Assembly (NCBI GenBank): GCA_902461565.1 | Contig: CABPYL010000006.1 | Location: 29,352 to 93,351, forward strand | Reading direction: 5' to 3' | Source of the DNA: an uncultured Porphyromonadaceae bacterium | GTDB lineage: Bacteria; Bacteroidota; Bacteroidia; Bacteroidales; Muribaculaceae | DNA: 64,000 nucleotides | Part shown: positions 43,640 through 52,253 of the stretch, one piece after another | Position numbering within the stretch: the stretch's first letter is position 1 | Layout: each line of letters begins with the position of its first letter | Notes under the pieces: generated by a model | What the model was told of the DNA's origin: nothing | Database searches by the model: none | The model's input: only the letters and a program-made list of their open reading frames with translations | Made by a program: the position numbers and the translations under genes

Positions 43640-44293
43640 ATGGGTAGTGTATCAGAATACTTTTCATCATTAGGATCCGGTATCGTCAGCCTTTTGAAAG
43701 GCATGAAAGTAACCGGCAAAGAATTCGTAACCCCAAAAATTACCGAGCGTTATCCCGAGGACCGCGAGACTTACAAGTGGCCCGAACGTTTCCGTGCACA
43801 GCTGTTGTTCGACTATGACGAAAACGGCAAGCACAAGTGCATCGCCTGCGGCGCCTGCGAACGCAACTGTCCCAACGGCACAATCACCATCGAATCCAAG
43901 ATGGTAACCACGATGCAGGGTACGAAGAAGAAAAAACTTGTAAAATATCTCTACGACCTCGGAAGCTGTACCTTCTGCCAGTTGTGTGTTACCAACTGTC
44001 CTACCGGCGCGATACATTTCAACAATGATTTTGAGCAGGCCGTATTCACCCGCGATGCGCTGGTAAAACAGCTCAATTACCTCCCCGAAGAGGAAGAGCC
44101 GGAGCCAACGCCTGAACAGCTTGCCAAAATCGAGGCCGAGCGTCAGGCCAAGATAGCTGCCGCGAAAGCCGCAGCGGCTGCCAAGGCAGCCGCCAATGCC
44201 GACGCAGCCCCCGCAGCAAAGCCTGCCGCGCCCGCCGCTGACGGCGCCGCTGCCAAGCAGGCCCCGAAGTCCCAGACTGATGAAAATAAATAA
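43640..44293 (+). CDS. nuoI: NADH-quinone oxidoreductase subunit I with Ala/Lys-rich tail
   Basis: 217 residues. Two 4Fe-4S motifs, CIACGACERNCPNG and CTFCQLCVTNCPTG, transfer electrons toward NuoB. After about residue 150 the protein continues with a low-complexity Glu/Pro then Ala/Lys-rich tail of about 65 residues (KIAAAKAAAAAKAAANADA...), not needed for cluster binding. In complexes without NuoEFG, this region could help dock the unknown electron donor (inference). Confidence 0.94.
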   Translation: MGSVSEYFSSLGSGIVSLLKGMKVTGKEFVTPKITERYPEDRETYKWPERFRAQLLFDYDENGKHKCIACGACERNCPNGTITIESKMVTTMQGTKKKKLVKYLYDLGSCTFCQLCVTNCPTGAIHFNNDFEQAVFTRDALVKQLNYLPEEEEPEPTPEQLAKIEAERQAKIAAAKAAAAAKAAANADAAPAAKPAAPAADGAAAKQAPKSQTDENK

Positions 44294-44299
44294 ACCGAT

Positions 44300-44815
44300 A
44301 TGGAATCAACAGGAAGTTTAATCTTGTACTTTATCGTCGCTCTGTCGATGGTAGTATTCTCAGTGATGGCCGTAACGACACGCAAAATCCTGCGTGCCGC
44401 CACCTATCTGCTGTTTACCCTGTTTGCCGCCGCCGTAATGTACTTCATGCTGGACTATGAGTTCCTCGGCGCCGTGCAGATAGCCGTTTATGCCGGCGGT
44501 ATAGTGGTGCTGTTCGTGTTCGCCATCCTTCTTACAAGCCATCCCGGCGACAACAGCGAGCGCCTTACATCACGTTCGCGCTTTCTCGGGGGTGTGGCTG
44601 CCGTGGCAACACTGCTTATAGCCGGCTACGCTCTGGTGAGCCGCTGCGCAGTGGCTTTCGCCGCCAAACCGGAAATGTCCAACCCCGATATGGAACTGAT
44701 AGGCCAGACCCTTATGGGAACCGGACAGGGCCAGTATCTGCTGCCTTTCGAGGCCGTGAGTGTCCTGCTTCTGGCATGTATAATCGGCGGTGTTGTAATT
44801 GCCCGTAAACGTTGA
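44300..44815 (+). CDS. nuoJ: NADH-quinone oxidoreductase subunit J
   Basis: 171 residues, five membrane helices. FLGAVQIAVYAGGIVVLFVFAI is the conserved third helix. Starts 6 bp after nuoI and ends 5 bp before nuoK. Confidence 0.93.
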   Translation: MESTGSLILYFIVALSMVVFSVMAVTTRKILRAATYLLFTLFAAAVMYFMLDYEFLGAVQIAVYAGGIVVLFVFAILLTSHPGDNSERLTSRSRFLGGVAAVATLLIAGYALVSRCAVAFAAKPEMSNPDMELIGQTLMGTGQGQYLLPFEAVSVLLLACIIGGVVIARKR

Positions 44816-44820
44816 TATTT

Positions 44821-45132
44821 ATGGAACTTACTGCAATATATTATCTTCTGCCGGCATTGTTCATGTTCTGCTGCGGTGTGTATGGTTTCATCACCCGCAA
44901 AAACATGATTGCAATGCTTATCTCGCTCGAGCTGATGCTAAACGCCGTTGACATCAACTTTGTGGTGTTCAACCGCTTCCTTTTCCCCGGCCAGATGGAG
45001 GGCATGTTCTTCACACTGTTCGCCATTGCCATCGCCGCCGCCGAAACAGCACTTGCGATTGCGATTATCATCAACATTTTCAGGGCTGTGCGCAATGTTG
45101 ACGTACGCTCGCTTAACGAAATGAAATTCTAA
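44821..45132 (+). CDS. nuoK: NADH-quinone oxidoreductase subunit K
   Basis: 103 residues from the ATG at 44821. Three helices with the conserved Glu residues in LISLELMLNAVDINFV and AAAETALAIAI, part of the proton path. A TTG nine bases upstream is less likely. Confidence 0.94.
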   Translation: MELTAIYYLLPALFMFCCGVYGFITRKNMIAMLISLELMLNAVDINFVVFNRFLFPGQMEGMFFTLFAIAIAAAETALAIAIIINIFRAVRNVDVRSLNEMKF

Positions 45133-45137
45133 GCACT

Positions 45138-47147
45138 ATGGATGTTGCAATACCATTATTGATTCTGAGCATCCCGCTGTTCATGTTCCTTCTGCTCGGT
45201 CTGCTGGGCATGAAGATGAGCCACAAACTTGCGGGCGTGCTCGGTTGCCTCGGCATGGGAACAGTCCTGCTGCTTTCCTATTATACCGCATACGTATATT
45301 TCTTCAGCGGCGCTCCCGAATTCGTCAATGCTGCCGGCGAGCGTCTGCAGTACCTTGTTTTCAACCAGACATGGCTCCAGTTCACCGATAAGCTTGTAAT
45401 CCGTCTCGGATTTCTGCTCGATCCCATCTCGGCGATGATGCTGGTGGTTATCACCACTATCTCGTTTATGGTGCATCTGTACAGCCTTGGCTACATGCGC
45501 GATCATCATGGTGTGTACGAGCATGGCTTCCAGCGTTTCTATGCTTTCCTGAGCCTGTTCAGCTTCTCGATGCTTGGTCTGGTTGTTGCTCCCAACATCT
45601 TCCAGATGTATATCTTCTGGGAGCTTGTGGGCGCGTCGTCCTACCTGCTCATCGGCTTCTACTACCGCAAGCCCAGCGCAGTTTCCGCTTCCAAGAAAGC
45701 ATTCATCGTAACCCGTTTCGCCGACCTCGGCTTCCTCATCGGTATTCTGGTTCTTTCCTACTATACCGGCACCTTCAACTTTACCGAACTCACCTCTGTT
45801 CCCGTCGAGGGCATCGCCGGTGTTACACAGGTTAACATCGGTACGGCCGAGAGCATCCGCAGCATATTCCAGAACAGCGCGGCTCCCACATTCATGGGTG
45901 CTTCCGTCCTCACCTGGGCTCTTGTTCTTATCTTTATGGGCGGCATGGGTAAATCGGCGATGCTTCCACTGCACATATGGCTGCCTGACGCTATGGAAGG
46001 TCCCACACCCGTGTCGGCACTTATCCACGCCGCTACAATGGTTGTGGCAGGTGTGTATCTGGTTGCCCGTCTGTTCCCGCTCTACCTGATGGAGAACAGC
46101 GCTCTGGTGATTGTAACTGTTGTCGGTGCCATCACGGCATTCTATGCCGCAGTCGTTGCCTGCACGCAGGTTGATATCAAGCGCGTGCTTGCTTTCTCGA
46201 CAATATCTCAGATTGCCTTCATGATGGTTTCGCTCGGCGTTGCCCGGCCCGAGTTCCACGAGGGTCTCGGCTACATGGCTTCCATGTTCCATCTGTTCAC
46301 TCACGCTATGTTCAAGGCTCTGCTGTTCCTCGGCGCCGGCGCGCTTATCCACGCTATCGGCTCCAACGACTACACGGAGATGCACGGCCTGCACAAGCTC
46401 ATGCCTATAACACACATAACGTTCCTTATCGGCTGTCTGGCTATCGCCGGTATCATTCCGTTCTCGGGCTTCTTCTCCAAGGATGAAATCTTGAGTTCGT
46501 GTCTCGGCTACGACTGGGTGGCATACGTATGGATGTCGCTCGTCGCAGGTCTCACCGCTTTCTATATGTTCCGTCTGTACTTCCTCATTTTCTGGTGGAA
46601 GGAACACAAAACTCCGGAAGGTCACCATGCACCGCACGACCAGCCCTGGACCATGACATTCCCTCTGGTATTCCTCGCCGCTGTTTCCTGCGTGGCCGGT
46701 TTCATTCCTTTCGGTAACTTCGTGAGCTGGAACGGACATCCCTACGACTTTATGGAGCACTTCGACTGGAGCGTGGCAACCATCAGCCTTATCGTGGCTA
46801 TTGCCGGTATAGGCCTGGCTGCAGTAATGTACCGCAAGGAAAACAGCCTCCCCGAGAAGTTCAAGAACGCCCTGCCGCGCCTGTGGACATGGAGCTACCA
46901 CCGCTTCTACTGGGATGAACTCTACATGTTCATTACCCACCGCATTATCTTCGGCTGCATTTGCCGTCCGCTGGCATGGTTCGACCGTCATATTATCGAC
47001 GGAACAATGGACTCCTTTGCCACTATCACCAATAAACTCTCCGATGCCATCAAGCCCATGCAGTCGGGCCAGGTACAGATGTATGTATGGTATTATCTTA
47101 TCGGAGTGCTCGCATTGGGCGGCATAACAGTTCTGTGTCTGATATGA
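45138..47147 (+). CDS. nuoL: NADH-quinone oxidoreductase subunit L
   Basis: 669 residues. Antiporter-like subunit: EHGFQRFYAFLSLFSFSMLGLV, FWELVGASSYLLIGFYYRKPSA with the essential Glu, and PLHIWLPDAMEGPTPVSALIHAATMVVAG with the Lys/His relay. A long C-terminal part corresponds to the lateral helix. It pumps protons. Confidence 0.96.
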   Translation: MDVAIPLLILSIPLFMFLLLGLLGMKMSHKLAGVLGCLGMGTVLLLSYYTAYVYFFSGAPEFVNAAGERLQYLVFNQTWLQFTDKLVIRLGFLLDPISAMMLVVITTISFMVHLYSLGYMRDHHGVYEHGFQRFYAFLSLFSFSMLGLVVAPNIFQMYIFWELVGASSYLLIGFYYRKPSAVSASKKAFIVTRFADLGFLIGILVLSYYTGTFNFTELTSVPVEGIAGVTQVNIGTAESIRSIFQNSAAPTFMGASVLTWALVLIFMGGMGKSAMLPLHIWLPDAMEGPTPVSALIHAATMVVAGVYLVARLFPLYLMENSALVIVTVVGAITAFYAAVVACTQVDIKRVLAFSTISQIAFMMVSLGVARPEFHEGLGYMASMFHLFTHAMFKALLFLGAGALIHAIGSNDYTEMHGLHKLMPITHITFLIGCLAIAGIIPFSGFFSKDEILSSCLGYDWVAYVWMSLVAGLTAFYMFRLYFLIFWWKEHKTPEGHHAPHDQPWTMTFPLVFLAAVSCVAGFIPFGNFVSWNGHPYDFMEHFDWSVATISLIVAIAGIGLAAVMYRKENSLPEKFKNALPRLWTWSYHRFYWDELYMFITHRIIFGCICRPLAWFDRHIIDGTMDSFATITNKLSDAIKPMQSGQVQMYVWYYLIGVLALGGITVLCLI

Positions 47148-47184
47148 TTAACCACGGTGCTATAAACCCAAAAACAGTTATCAC

Positions 47185-48711
47185 ATGTTTTCCAATATAT
47201 TAATCTACTTTGTAGTCATCCCCGTGGTGATGCTGGCGTTGCTGGGCCTCAGCCGCAATGTCAAGCAAATCCGCGCCGTAGCCGTAACAGGCTCTCTGGC
47301 GCTGCTGGGCCTGTCGATCTACCTGCTGGTGGATTATCTTGGCCTGCGTCAGACCGATACCGTGTCGCCGATGCTTTACACTGACTCGTGGACATGGTTC
47401 GCGCCCCTGCATATCAATCTGGCAGTTGGTGTGGACGGTATCTCGATAGCAATGCTCATTCTTTCGTCGGTAATTCTGCTCACAGGTTCTTTCGCCTCAT
47501 GGAAAATCGACCAGCCCAAGGAATTTTTCCTTTGGCTCGTCCTTCTGAGTACCGGCGTTTTCGGCTTCTTCATTACCGTGGACCTCTTTACAATGTTCAT
47601 GTTCTACGAAGTCGCCCTCATTCCCATGTACCTGCTTATCGGCGTGTGGGGTTCGGGCCGCAAGAACTATTCGGCCATGAAACTGACGCTGATGCTTATG
47701 GGCGGCTCTGCGTTCCTCATGCTGGGTCTGATAGGAATCTACTACCACTCCGCAGGCGACGGCGGCGCTCTTACCTGGAATCTGCTTGAGATTGCCAAGA
47801 ACGACGCCATCCCCCACAACTGGCAGAACTTCCTCTTCCCCATGACTTTCGTGGGCTTCGGCGTTCTCGGCGCAATGTTCCCCTTCCACACATGGAGCCC
47901 CGACGGCCATGCTTCGGCTCCCACAGCGGTATCGATGCTCCACGCCGGCGTACTTATGAAACTCGGCGGCTATGGCTGCTTCCGTGTGGCCATCTACCTG
48001 ATGCCATATGCGGCCCACGAACTATCGTACATCTTCCTTATCCTTACAGGTATCTCGGTTGTGTACGGTGCCTTCTGCGCCTGCGTCAAGACCGACCTCA
48101 AATACATCAACGCCTACTCGTCGGTATCGCACTGCGGCCTGGTGCTCTTTGCCATTCTGATGCTTAACACCACGGCGATGACCGGTGCCATCATGCAGAT
48201 GCTATCCCACGGTCTTATGACGGCCCTGTTCTTTGCTCTTATCGGTATGATTTACGGACGTACCCACACTCGCGAAATCACACAGATGGGCGGCATGATG
48301 CAGATTATGCCTTACCTGTCGGTAGGATATGTTATCGCAGGTATGGCGTCGCTCGGTCTTCCCGGCCTCAGTGGCTTCGTTGCCGAAATGACAATCTTTG
48401 TGGGCTCCTTCAAGGCCGGTATGGCCGACTACCTCGCCGGTGCCGGTTCGCTCCGACTGGTGTTCACTCTTATCGCATGCTGTTCCATCGTTATCACGGC
48501 TGTGTACATCCTGCGTGTTGTGGGCAAGCTTCTGTTCGGTCCCGTCCATAACGAGGAACACCGCAAGCTCACCGACGCAACATGGTGGGAACGCCTCTCC
48601 ACAGCAACACTTATCATCTGTGTAGCTGCCATCGGCTGTTTCCCCAACTTCTTCTCTGATCTGATTAAAACGACCTTCTCACCGGAAATATTCCGTGTGC
48701 TCGGAATGTAA
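47185..48711 (+). CDS. nuoM: NADH-quinone oxidoreductase subunit M
   Basis: 508 residues. Antiporter-like subunit with MFYEVALIPMYLLIGVWG (key Glu), PFHTWSPDGHASAPTAVSMLHAGVLMKLGGYG and CACVKTDLKYINAYSSVSHCGLV. Fourteen membrane helices are expected. It lies 37 bp after nuoL. Confidence 0.96.
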   Translation: MFSNILIYFVVIPVVMLALLGLSRNVKQIRAVAVTGSLALLGLSIYLLVDYLGLRQTDTVSPMLYTDSWTWFAPLHINLAVGVDGISIAMLILSSVILLTGSFASWKIDQPKEFFLWLVLLSTGVFGFFITVDLFTMFMFYEVALIPMYLLIGVWGSGRKNYSAMKLTLMLMGGSAFLMLGLIGIYYHSAGDGGALTWNLLEIAKNDAIPHNWQNFLFPMTFVGFGVLGAMFPFHTWSPDGHASAPTAVSMLHAGVLMKLGGYGCFRVAIYLMPYAAHELSYIFLILTGISVVYGAFCACVKTDLKYINAYSSVSHCGLVLFAILMLNTTAMTGAIMQMLSHGLMTALFFALIGMIYGRTHTREITQMGGMMQIMPYLSVGYVIAGMASLGLPGLSGFVAEMTIFVGSFKAGMADYLAGAGSLRLVFTLIACCSIVITAVYILRVVGKLLFGPVHNEEHRKLTDATWWERLSTATLIICVAAIGCFPNFFSDLIKTTFSPEIFRVLGM

Positions 48712-48732
48712 ACCCCTTTGGAAAGAATTGCA

Positions 48733-50211
48733 ATGGATTACTCTCAATTTTTAGCTATGAAACAGGAAATCGGCCTCCTGGTCGTATTCCTGCTGGTTTT
48801 CCTCTATGACACTTTCATGCCGAAGGGTGCGCAGAAAGGTCTGCCTGTCTTCACTGTTGTACTGATGCTCGCTGTAACGGCGGCAGGCTTCTGCAGCCAT
48901 TGCCTGGGCCAGTGCAGCACAGTAGTGGCCTTCTCCGGCATGTACGAGACATCGGCTGTTATCGCAGCTATAAAGAATATCCTCAACATCGGCGTGGTAA
49001 TCGTGCTGATACAGTCCGTAAAATGGGCCGGAAGCGAGGCAATGGTGGTTCGCCGCGGCGAATTCTACGAGCTTCTGCTTGTAACGCTCTTCGGTATGTA
49101 CCTTATGATTTCCTCGCGCCACTTCCTGATGTTCGTTATCGGTCTTGAAAGTGCGTCGCTGCCCCTCGCAGCGATGGTGGCGCTTGACAAGAACCGCTAC
49201 GAGAGCCATGAGGCCGCCGTTAAGTACATCCTAACCGCCGTGTTCTCCTCGGCCGTGTTCATGATGGGTCTGTCGTATGTATACGCCCTTACAGGATCGC
49301 TGTACTTCGAGAAGATATACTTTGCCATCAACGGTCAGATAAGCACCATGCTTGTTGTTGCCCTCGCCTTTGTAATTTCCGGCATCGGCTTTAAACTGTC
49401 GCTTGTTCCTTTCCACCTATGGACAGCCGACGTTTATCAGGGTGCTCCCACAAACGTTACCTCCTATCTTTCGGTAATATCGAAAGGTGCCGCAGCCTTT
49501 GCTTTCCTCGTTGTTCTGGCACAGGTGTTCGGCTCGGTTTACAGCCAGGTATGGGAATGGATGCTTTATGCGCTCATTATACTTACCATTACTGTAGGTA
49601 ACCTTTTCGCCATCCGTCAACGCAACATGAAGCGTTTCCTCGCTTTCTCGTCTATCTCGCAGGCCGGTTATATCATGCTTGGCGTGATAGCCTTCAATGC
49701 AATGGGCATGGCAGCGATGATGTATTACATTCTTGTGTATATCTTCTCTAATCTGGCGGCCTTCGGCGTTATCGGCGCAATAGAGAACGCTACAGGCAAG
49801 GTTTCGATGGACGATTATAATGGCCTTTACCGCAGCAACCCCCGTCTGGCTGTTTGCATGATGCTGGCTATGTTTTCGCTTGCAGGTATTCCTCCGTTCG
49901 CGGGCTTTTTCAGCAAGTTCTTCATCTTCACCGGCGCAATCAACCAAGGCAGCATTGCGATATACGTTCTTGTGCTGATAGCACTTATCAACACTATCGT
50001 GTCGCTGTACTACTATCTGCTCGTCGTAAAGGCAATGTTCATCTCTACAGAGGAGAGTGTTATACCCACCTTTAAATCGAGCTGCACAGAGCGTCTGGGC
50101 CTTTGGATTACCGTTGCCGGTATTCTTCTGTTAGGCCTTGTAAGCTGCGTATACAGCGCACTTCTCAACCTTGCCCAGGCAAGCCCGATGGGCATGTACT
50201 TCATCGGCTGA
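48733..50211 (+). CDS. nuoN: NADH-quinone oxidoreductase subunit N
   Basis: 492 residues from the ATG at 48733; a TTG at 48718 is the only alternative. Antiporter-like subunit: FVIGLESASLPLAAMVALDK, LVPFHLWTADVYQGAPTNV and RNMKRFLAFSSISQAGYIMLG. Last gene of the operon, followed by a strong terminator at 50234. Confidence 0.95.
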   Translation: MDYSQFLAMKQEIGLLVVFLLVFLYDTFMPKGAQKGLPVFTVVLMLAVTAAGFCSHCLGQCSTVVAFSGMYETSAVIAAIKNILNIGVVIVLIQSVKWAGSEAMVVRRGEFYELLLVTLFGMYLMISSRHFLMFVIGLESASLPLAAMVALDKNRYESHEAAVKYILTAVFSSAVFMMGLSYVYALTGSLYFEKIYFAINGQISTMLVVALAFVISGIGFKLSLVPFHLWTADVYQGAPTNVTSYLSVISKGAAAFAFLVVLAQVFGSVYSQVWEWMLYALIILTITVGNLFAIRQRNMKRFLAFSSISQAGYIMLGVIAFNAMGMAAMMYYILVYIFSNLAAFGVIGAIENATGKVSMDDYNGLYRSNPRLAVCMMLAMFSLAGIPPFAGFFSKFFIFTGAINQGSIAIYVLVLIALINTIVSLYYYLLVVKAMFISTEESVIPTFKSSCTERLGLWITVAGILLLGLVSCVYSALLNLAQASPMGMYFIG

Positions 50212-50233
50212 TAACCCCTCCGACAAATATAGC

Positions 50234-50264
50234 GCAGGAGCCGCAGTACGCGGCTCCTGCTTTT
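50234..50264 (+). terminator. Terminator of the nuo/atp operon
   Basis: GCAGGAGCCG and CGGCTCCTGC form a perfect 10-bp GC-rich stem with a 7-base loop, followed by TTTT, 22 bp after the nuoN stop. It is the first good terminator after nuoA. Confidence 0.9.
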
Positions 50265-50304
50265 GCATTGTAATCAACCTTACCCGGATGATAACGGGAC
50301 AAAA

Positions 50305-50328
50305 AAAAACCGCCATTTGGCGGTTTTT
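50305..50328. terminator. Bidirectional terminator between nuoN and the zinc-ribbon gene
   Basis: AAAAACCGCC-ATTT-GGCGGTTTTT, a perfect 10-bp stem whose A and T tracts serve both strands. It probably ends the minus-strand run that finishes at 50346. Confidence 0.88.
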
Positions 50329-50345
50329 GACATAGGAAAGATTCT

Positions 50346-51128
50346 TTATTCTTTTGTTTCCACGAGGTCGCGGGCAGCGGCTGCCAGTTCGGGATCTATC
50401 ATGATGCGGCCGCAGTATTCGCAAACGATAACTTTTTTGTGGCTCTTGATTTCTATCTGCTTTTGGGGCGGAATGCGGTTGAAGCAGCCACCGCAGGCGT
50501 TGCGGTCCACAGCGACGATGCCGAGGCCGTTGCGTGCATTCTTGCGGATACGCTTGAAAGCAGTGAGGGTACGCTCGTCAACAAGGGGCTCGAGGCTCTT
50601 GGCGCGGGCAATCAGGTTCTCCTCCTCGTTGCGGGTTTCGCCGACGATGGTGTCGAGGTCAGCTTTTTTCTCCTCGAGGATGTTGGTCTGGTCGGCCAGC
50701 TGCTGCTCGGTGGCTGCGATGTCGGCCTGACGGTTGTCGATGTTACGCTCGATTTCGGTGATGTTCTTTTCGCTGAGTTCGATTTCGAGGGTCTCGTATT
50801 CCACTTCCTTGCTTAGGTTGTCGAATTCATGATTGTTGCGCACGTTCTCGAGCTGCTGGCGGTAGCGGTCGATAAGAATCTTCTTGTTCTCGATTTTGTT
50901 GATTTCGGCGGTGCGCTTAATGCGGAGGTCGTCGATTTCGGCCTGGTAGCGGGCGATGCGGGTGCGCAGACCTTCGAGGGTACTTTCCAGGTCCTCTACC
51001 TCGCGGGGCAGTTCGCCGCGGACGTTGCGGATGCGGTCGATTTCGGTGAGGATAGTCTGAAGTTCGAAGAGGGTTTTCAGGCGTTCCTCGACAGGACGCG
51101 GAGTTTCTGTTTTTTTATCTGTTGCCAT
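50346..51128 (-). CDS. Coiled-coil protein with C-terminal C4 zinc ribbon
   Basis: 260 residues. A long helical coiled coil (about 20-190; repeated Leu, Glu and Arg) precedes a zinc ribbon with CGGC (CGGCFNRIPPQK) and CEYCGRIM, four cysteines in two pairs. Matches the C4-type zinc-ribbon family seen across bacteria, proposed to bind nucleic acid or regulate flagellar or T3S genes in some groups. Its role here is unknown. It follows the Nif3-like gene by 6 bp. Confidence 0.85.
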   Translation of the reverse strand: MATDKKTETPRPVEERLKTLFELQTILTEIDRIRNVRGELPREVEDLESTLEGLRTRIARYQAEIDDLRIKRTAEINKIENKKILIDRYRQQLENVRNNHEFDNLSKEVEYETLEIELSEKNITEIERNIDNRQADIAATEQQLADQTNILEEKKADLDTIVGETRNEEENLIARAKSLEPLVDERTLTAFKRIRKNARNGLGIVAVDRNACGGCFNRIPPQKQIEIKSHKKVIVCEYCGRIMIDPELAAAARDLVETKE

Positions 51129-51134
51129 ATTCGA

Positions 51135-52253
51135 TTACAGGTATTGTACCGGATTTGTTTCTTTTTCCGAGTAATAGACTGCAAAGTTAGGAAATTTTTT
51201 TGTAATAACGTGATAGAAAATCGATTTTGCGCACGATTCGCTCTCGAAGTGGCCGATATCGAACACCGCGCAGCTTGCTTTTGCGATGTCGGCGAAGTCG
51301 TGATAGCGTACGTCGGCGGTAATATAGGCGTCTACGCCCGCATTTATTGCGTTGCCGATGAATTCGCCGCCAGAACCGCCGCAAAGCGCCAGACGGCGTA
51401 TTTTCATGTCGGGCGAGTAAGCCCCGGAGGCACGCATTGTCTTACAGCCGAATTTTTCGCGGATACGTTCAACAAGTTCAGCTCCGGTAATCGCTTCGGG
51501 CAGTATGGCGAAAACGCCCAGTCCCACGCTTTGTGAGGCCGGGACGGACGAGATACCGAATGTTGCCCCGGAGGCTCCCGGAACGCTGCGTACGGCGTCC
51601 AAAACAGCCTGTACACGCGCAGCGGGCACTGTGGCTTCCACACGGCAGAGCGGTTTGTGGATTATCTCAGGAAACGGCGACAGTCCGGTCCGCGGAAGTT
51701 CGTAGCCGATGTTGTCGGTGCTTGCGCAGCGTGCGGTGTCCGTATCACCGGAAATGTTTGCCGCACACAGCGGTGCGCCTGCGTCGCGGTCGAGCATGGC
51801 AAGGCGCACATCGTCGGCGGCATCGCGGGGGCATATCACGGACAGGACACACTCCAGACCTTCAGCAGGTTCCAATACGCCGGTAACTTCGGCGCCGAGA
51901 AGGGATGCCATTGCGTAGGATACGCCTCCGGGTGTGCTGTCGAGGCTCGTATGGGCAGAATAGACGGCGATGCCGGCGCGTACTGCTGCGATGGCTGCGC
52001 GTTGCTGCACGGTGCTGCCTGTCAGATTTCGGAAGCCTTTGAAGATAAGCGGATGATGCGATACAATAAGATTGCAGCCGCGTGCAGCGGCTTCGGCGAC
52101 AATGTCTTCGTTAACGTCGAGGCACAGAAGTACGCCGGTGCATTCGGTCTCACCCGCAGGAAGGGCTATCTGCAGCCCCGAGTTGTCCCATTTTTCCTGG
52201 AACGACCGGGGCGCGTAGCTTTCTATTGCGTTTATTACGTGGGAAATATTCAT
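51135..52253 (-). CDS. Nif3-like dinuclear metal center protein
   Basis: 372 residues, longer than the 250-residue YbgI form because a PII-like domain is inserted in the middle (about 135-240: CRVEATVPAARVQAVLDAVRS). Metal-binding parts are WDNSGLQIALP, NLIVSHHPLIFKG with the His pair, SAHTSLDSTPGGVSYAMASLLG and, near the end, HFESE. Often annotated as GTP cyclohydrolase I type 2, but biochemical function is uncertain. Its ATG overlaps the aspS stop. Confidence 0.9.
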   Translation of the reverse strand: MNISHVINAIESYAPRSFQEKWDNSGLQIALPAGETECTGVLLCLDVNEDIVAEAAARGCNLIVSHHPLIFKGFRNLTGSTVQQRAAIAAVRAGIAVYSAHTSLDSTPGGVSYAMASLLGAEVTGVLEPAEGLECVLSVICPRDAADDVRLAMLDRDAGAPLCAANISGDTDTARCASTDNIGYELPRTGLSPFPEIIHKPLCRVEATVPAARVQAVLDAVRSVPGASGATFGISSVPASQSVGLGVFAILPEAITGAELVERIREKFGCKTMRASGAYSPDMKIRRLALCGGSGGEFIGNAINAGVDAYITADVRYHDFADIAKASCAVFDIGHFESESCAKSIFYHVITKKFPNFAVYYSEKETNPVQYL

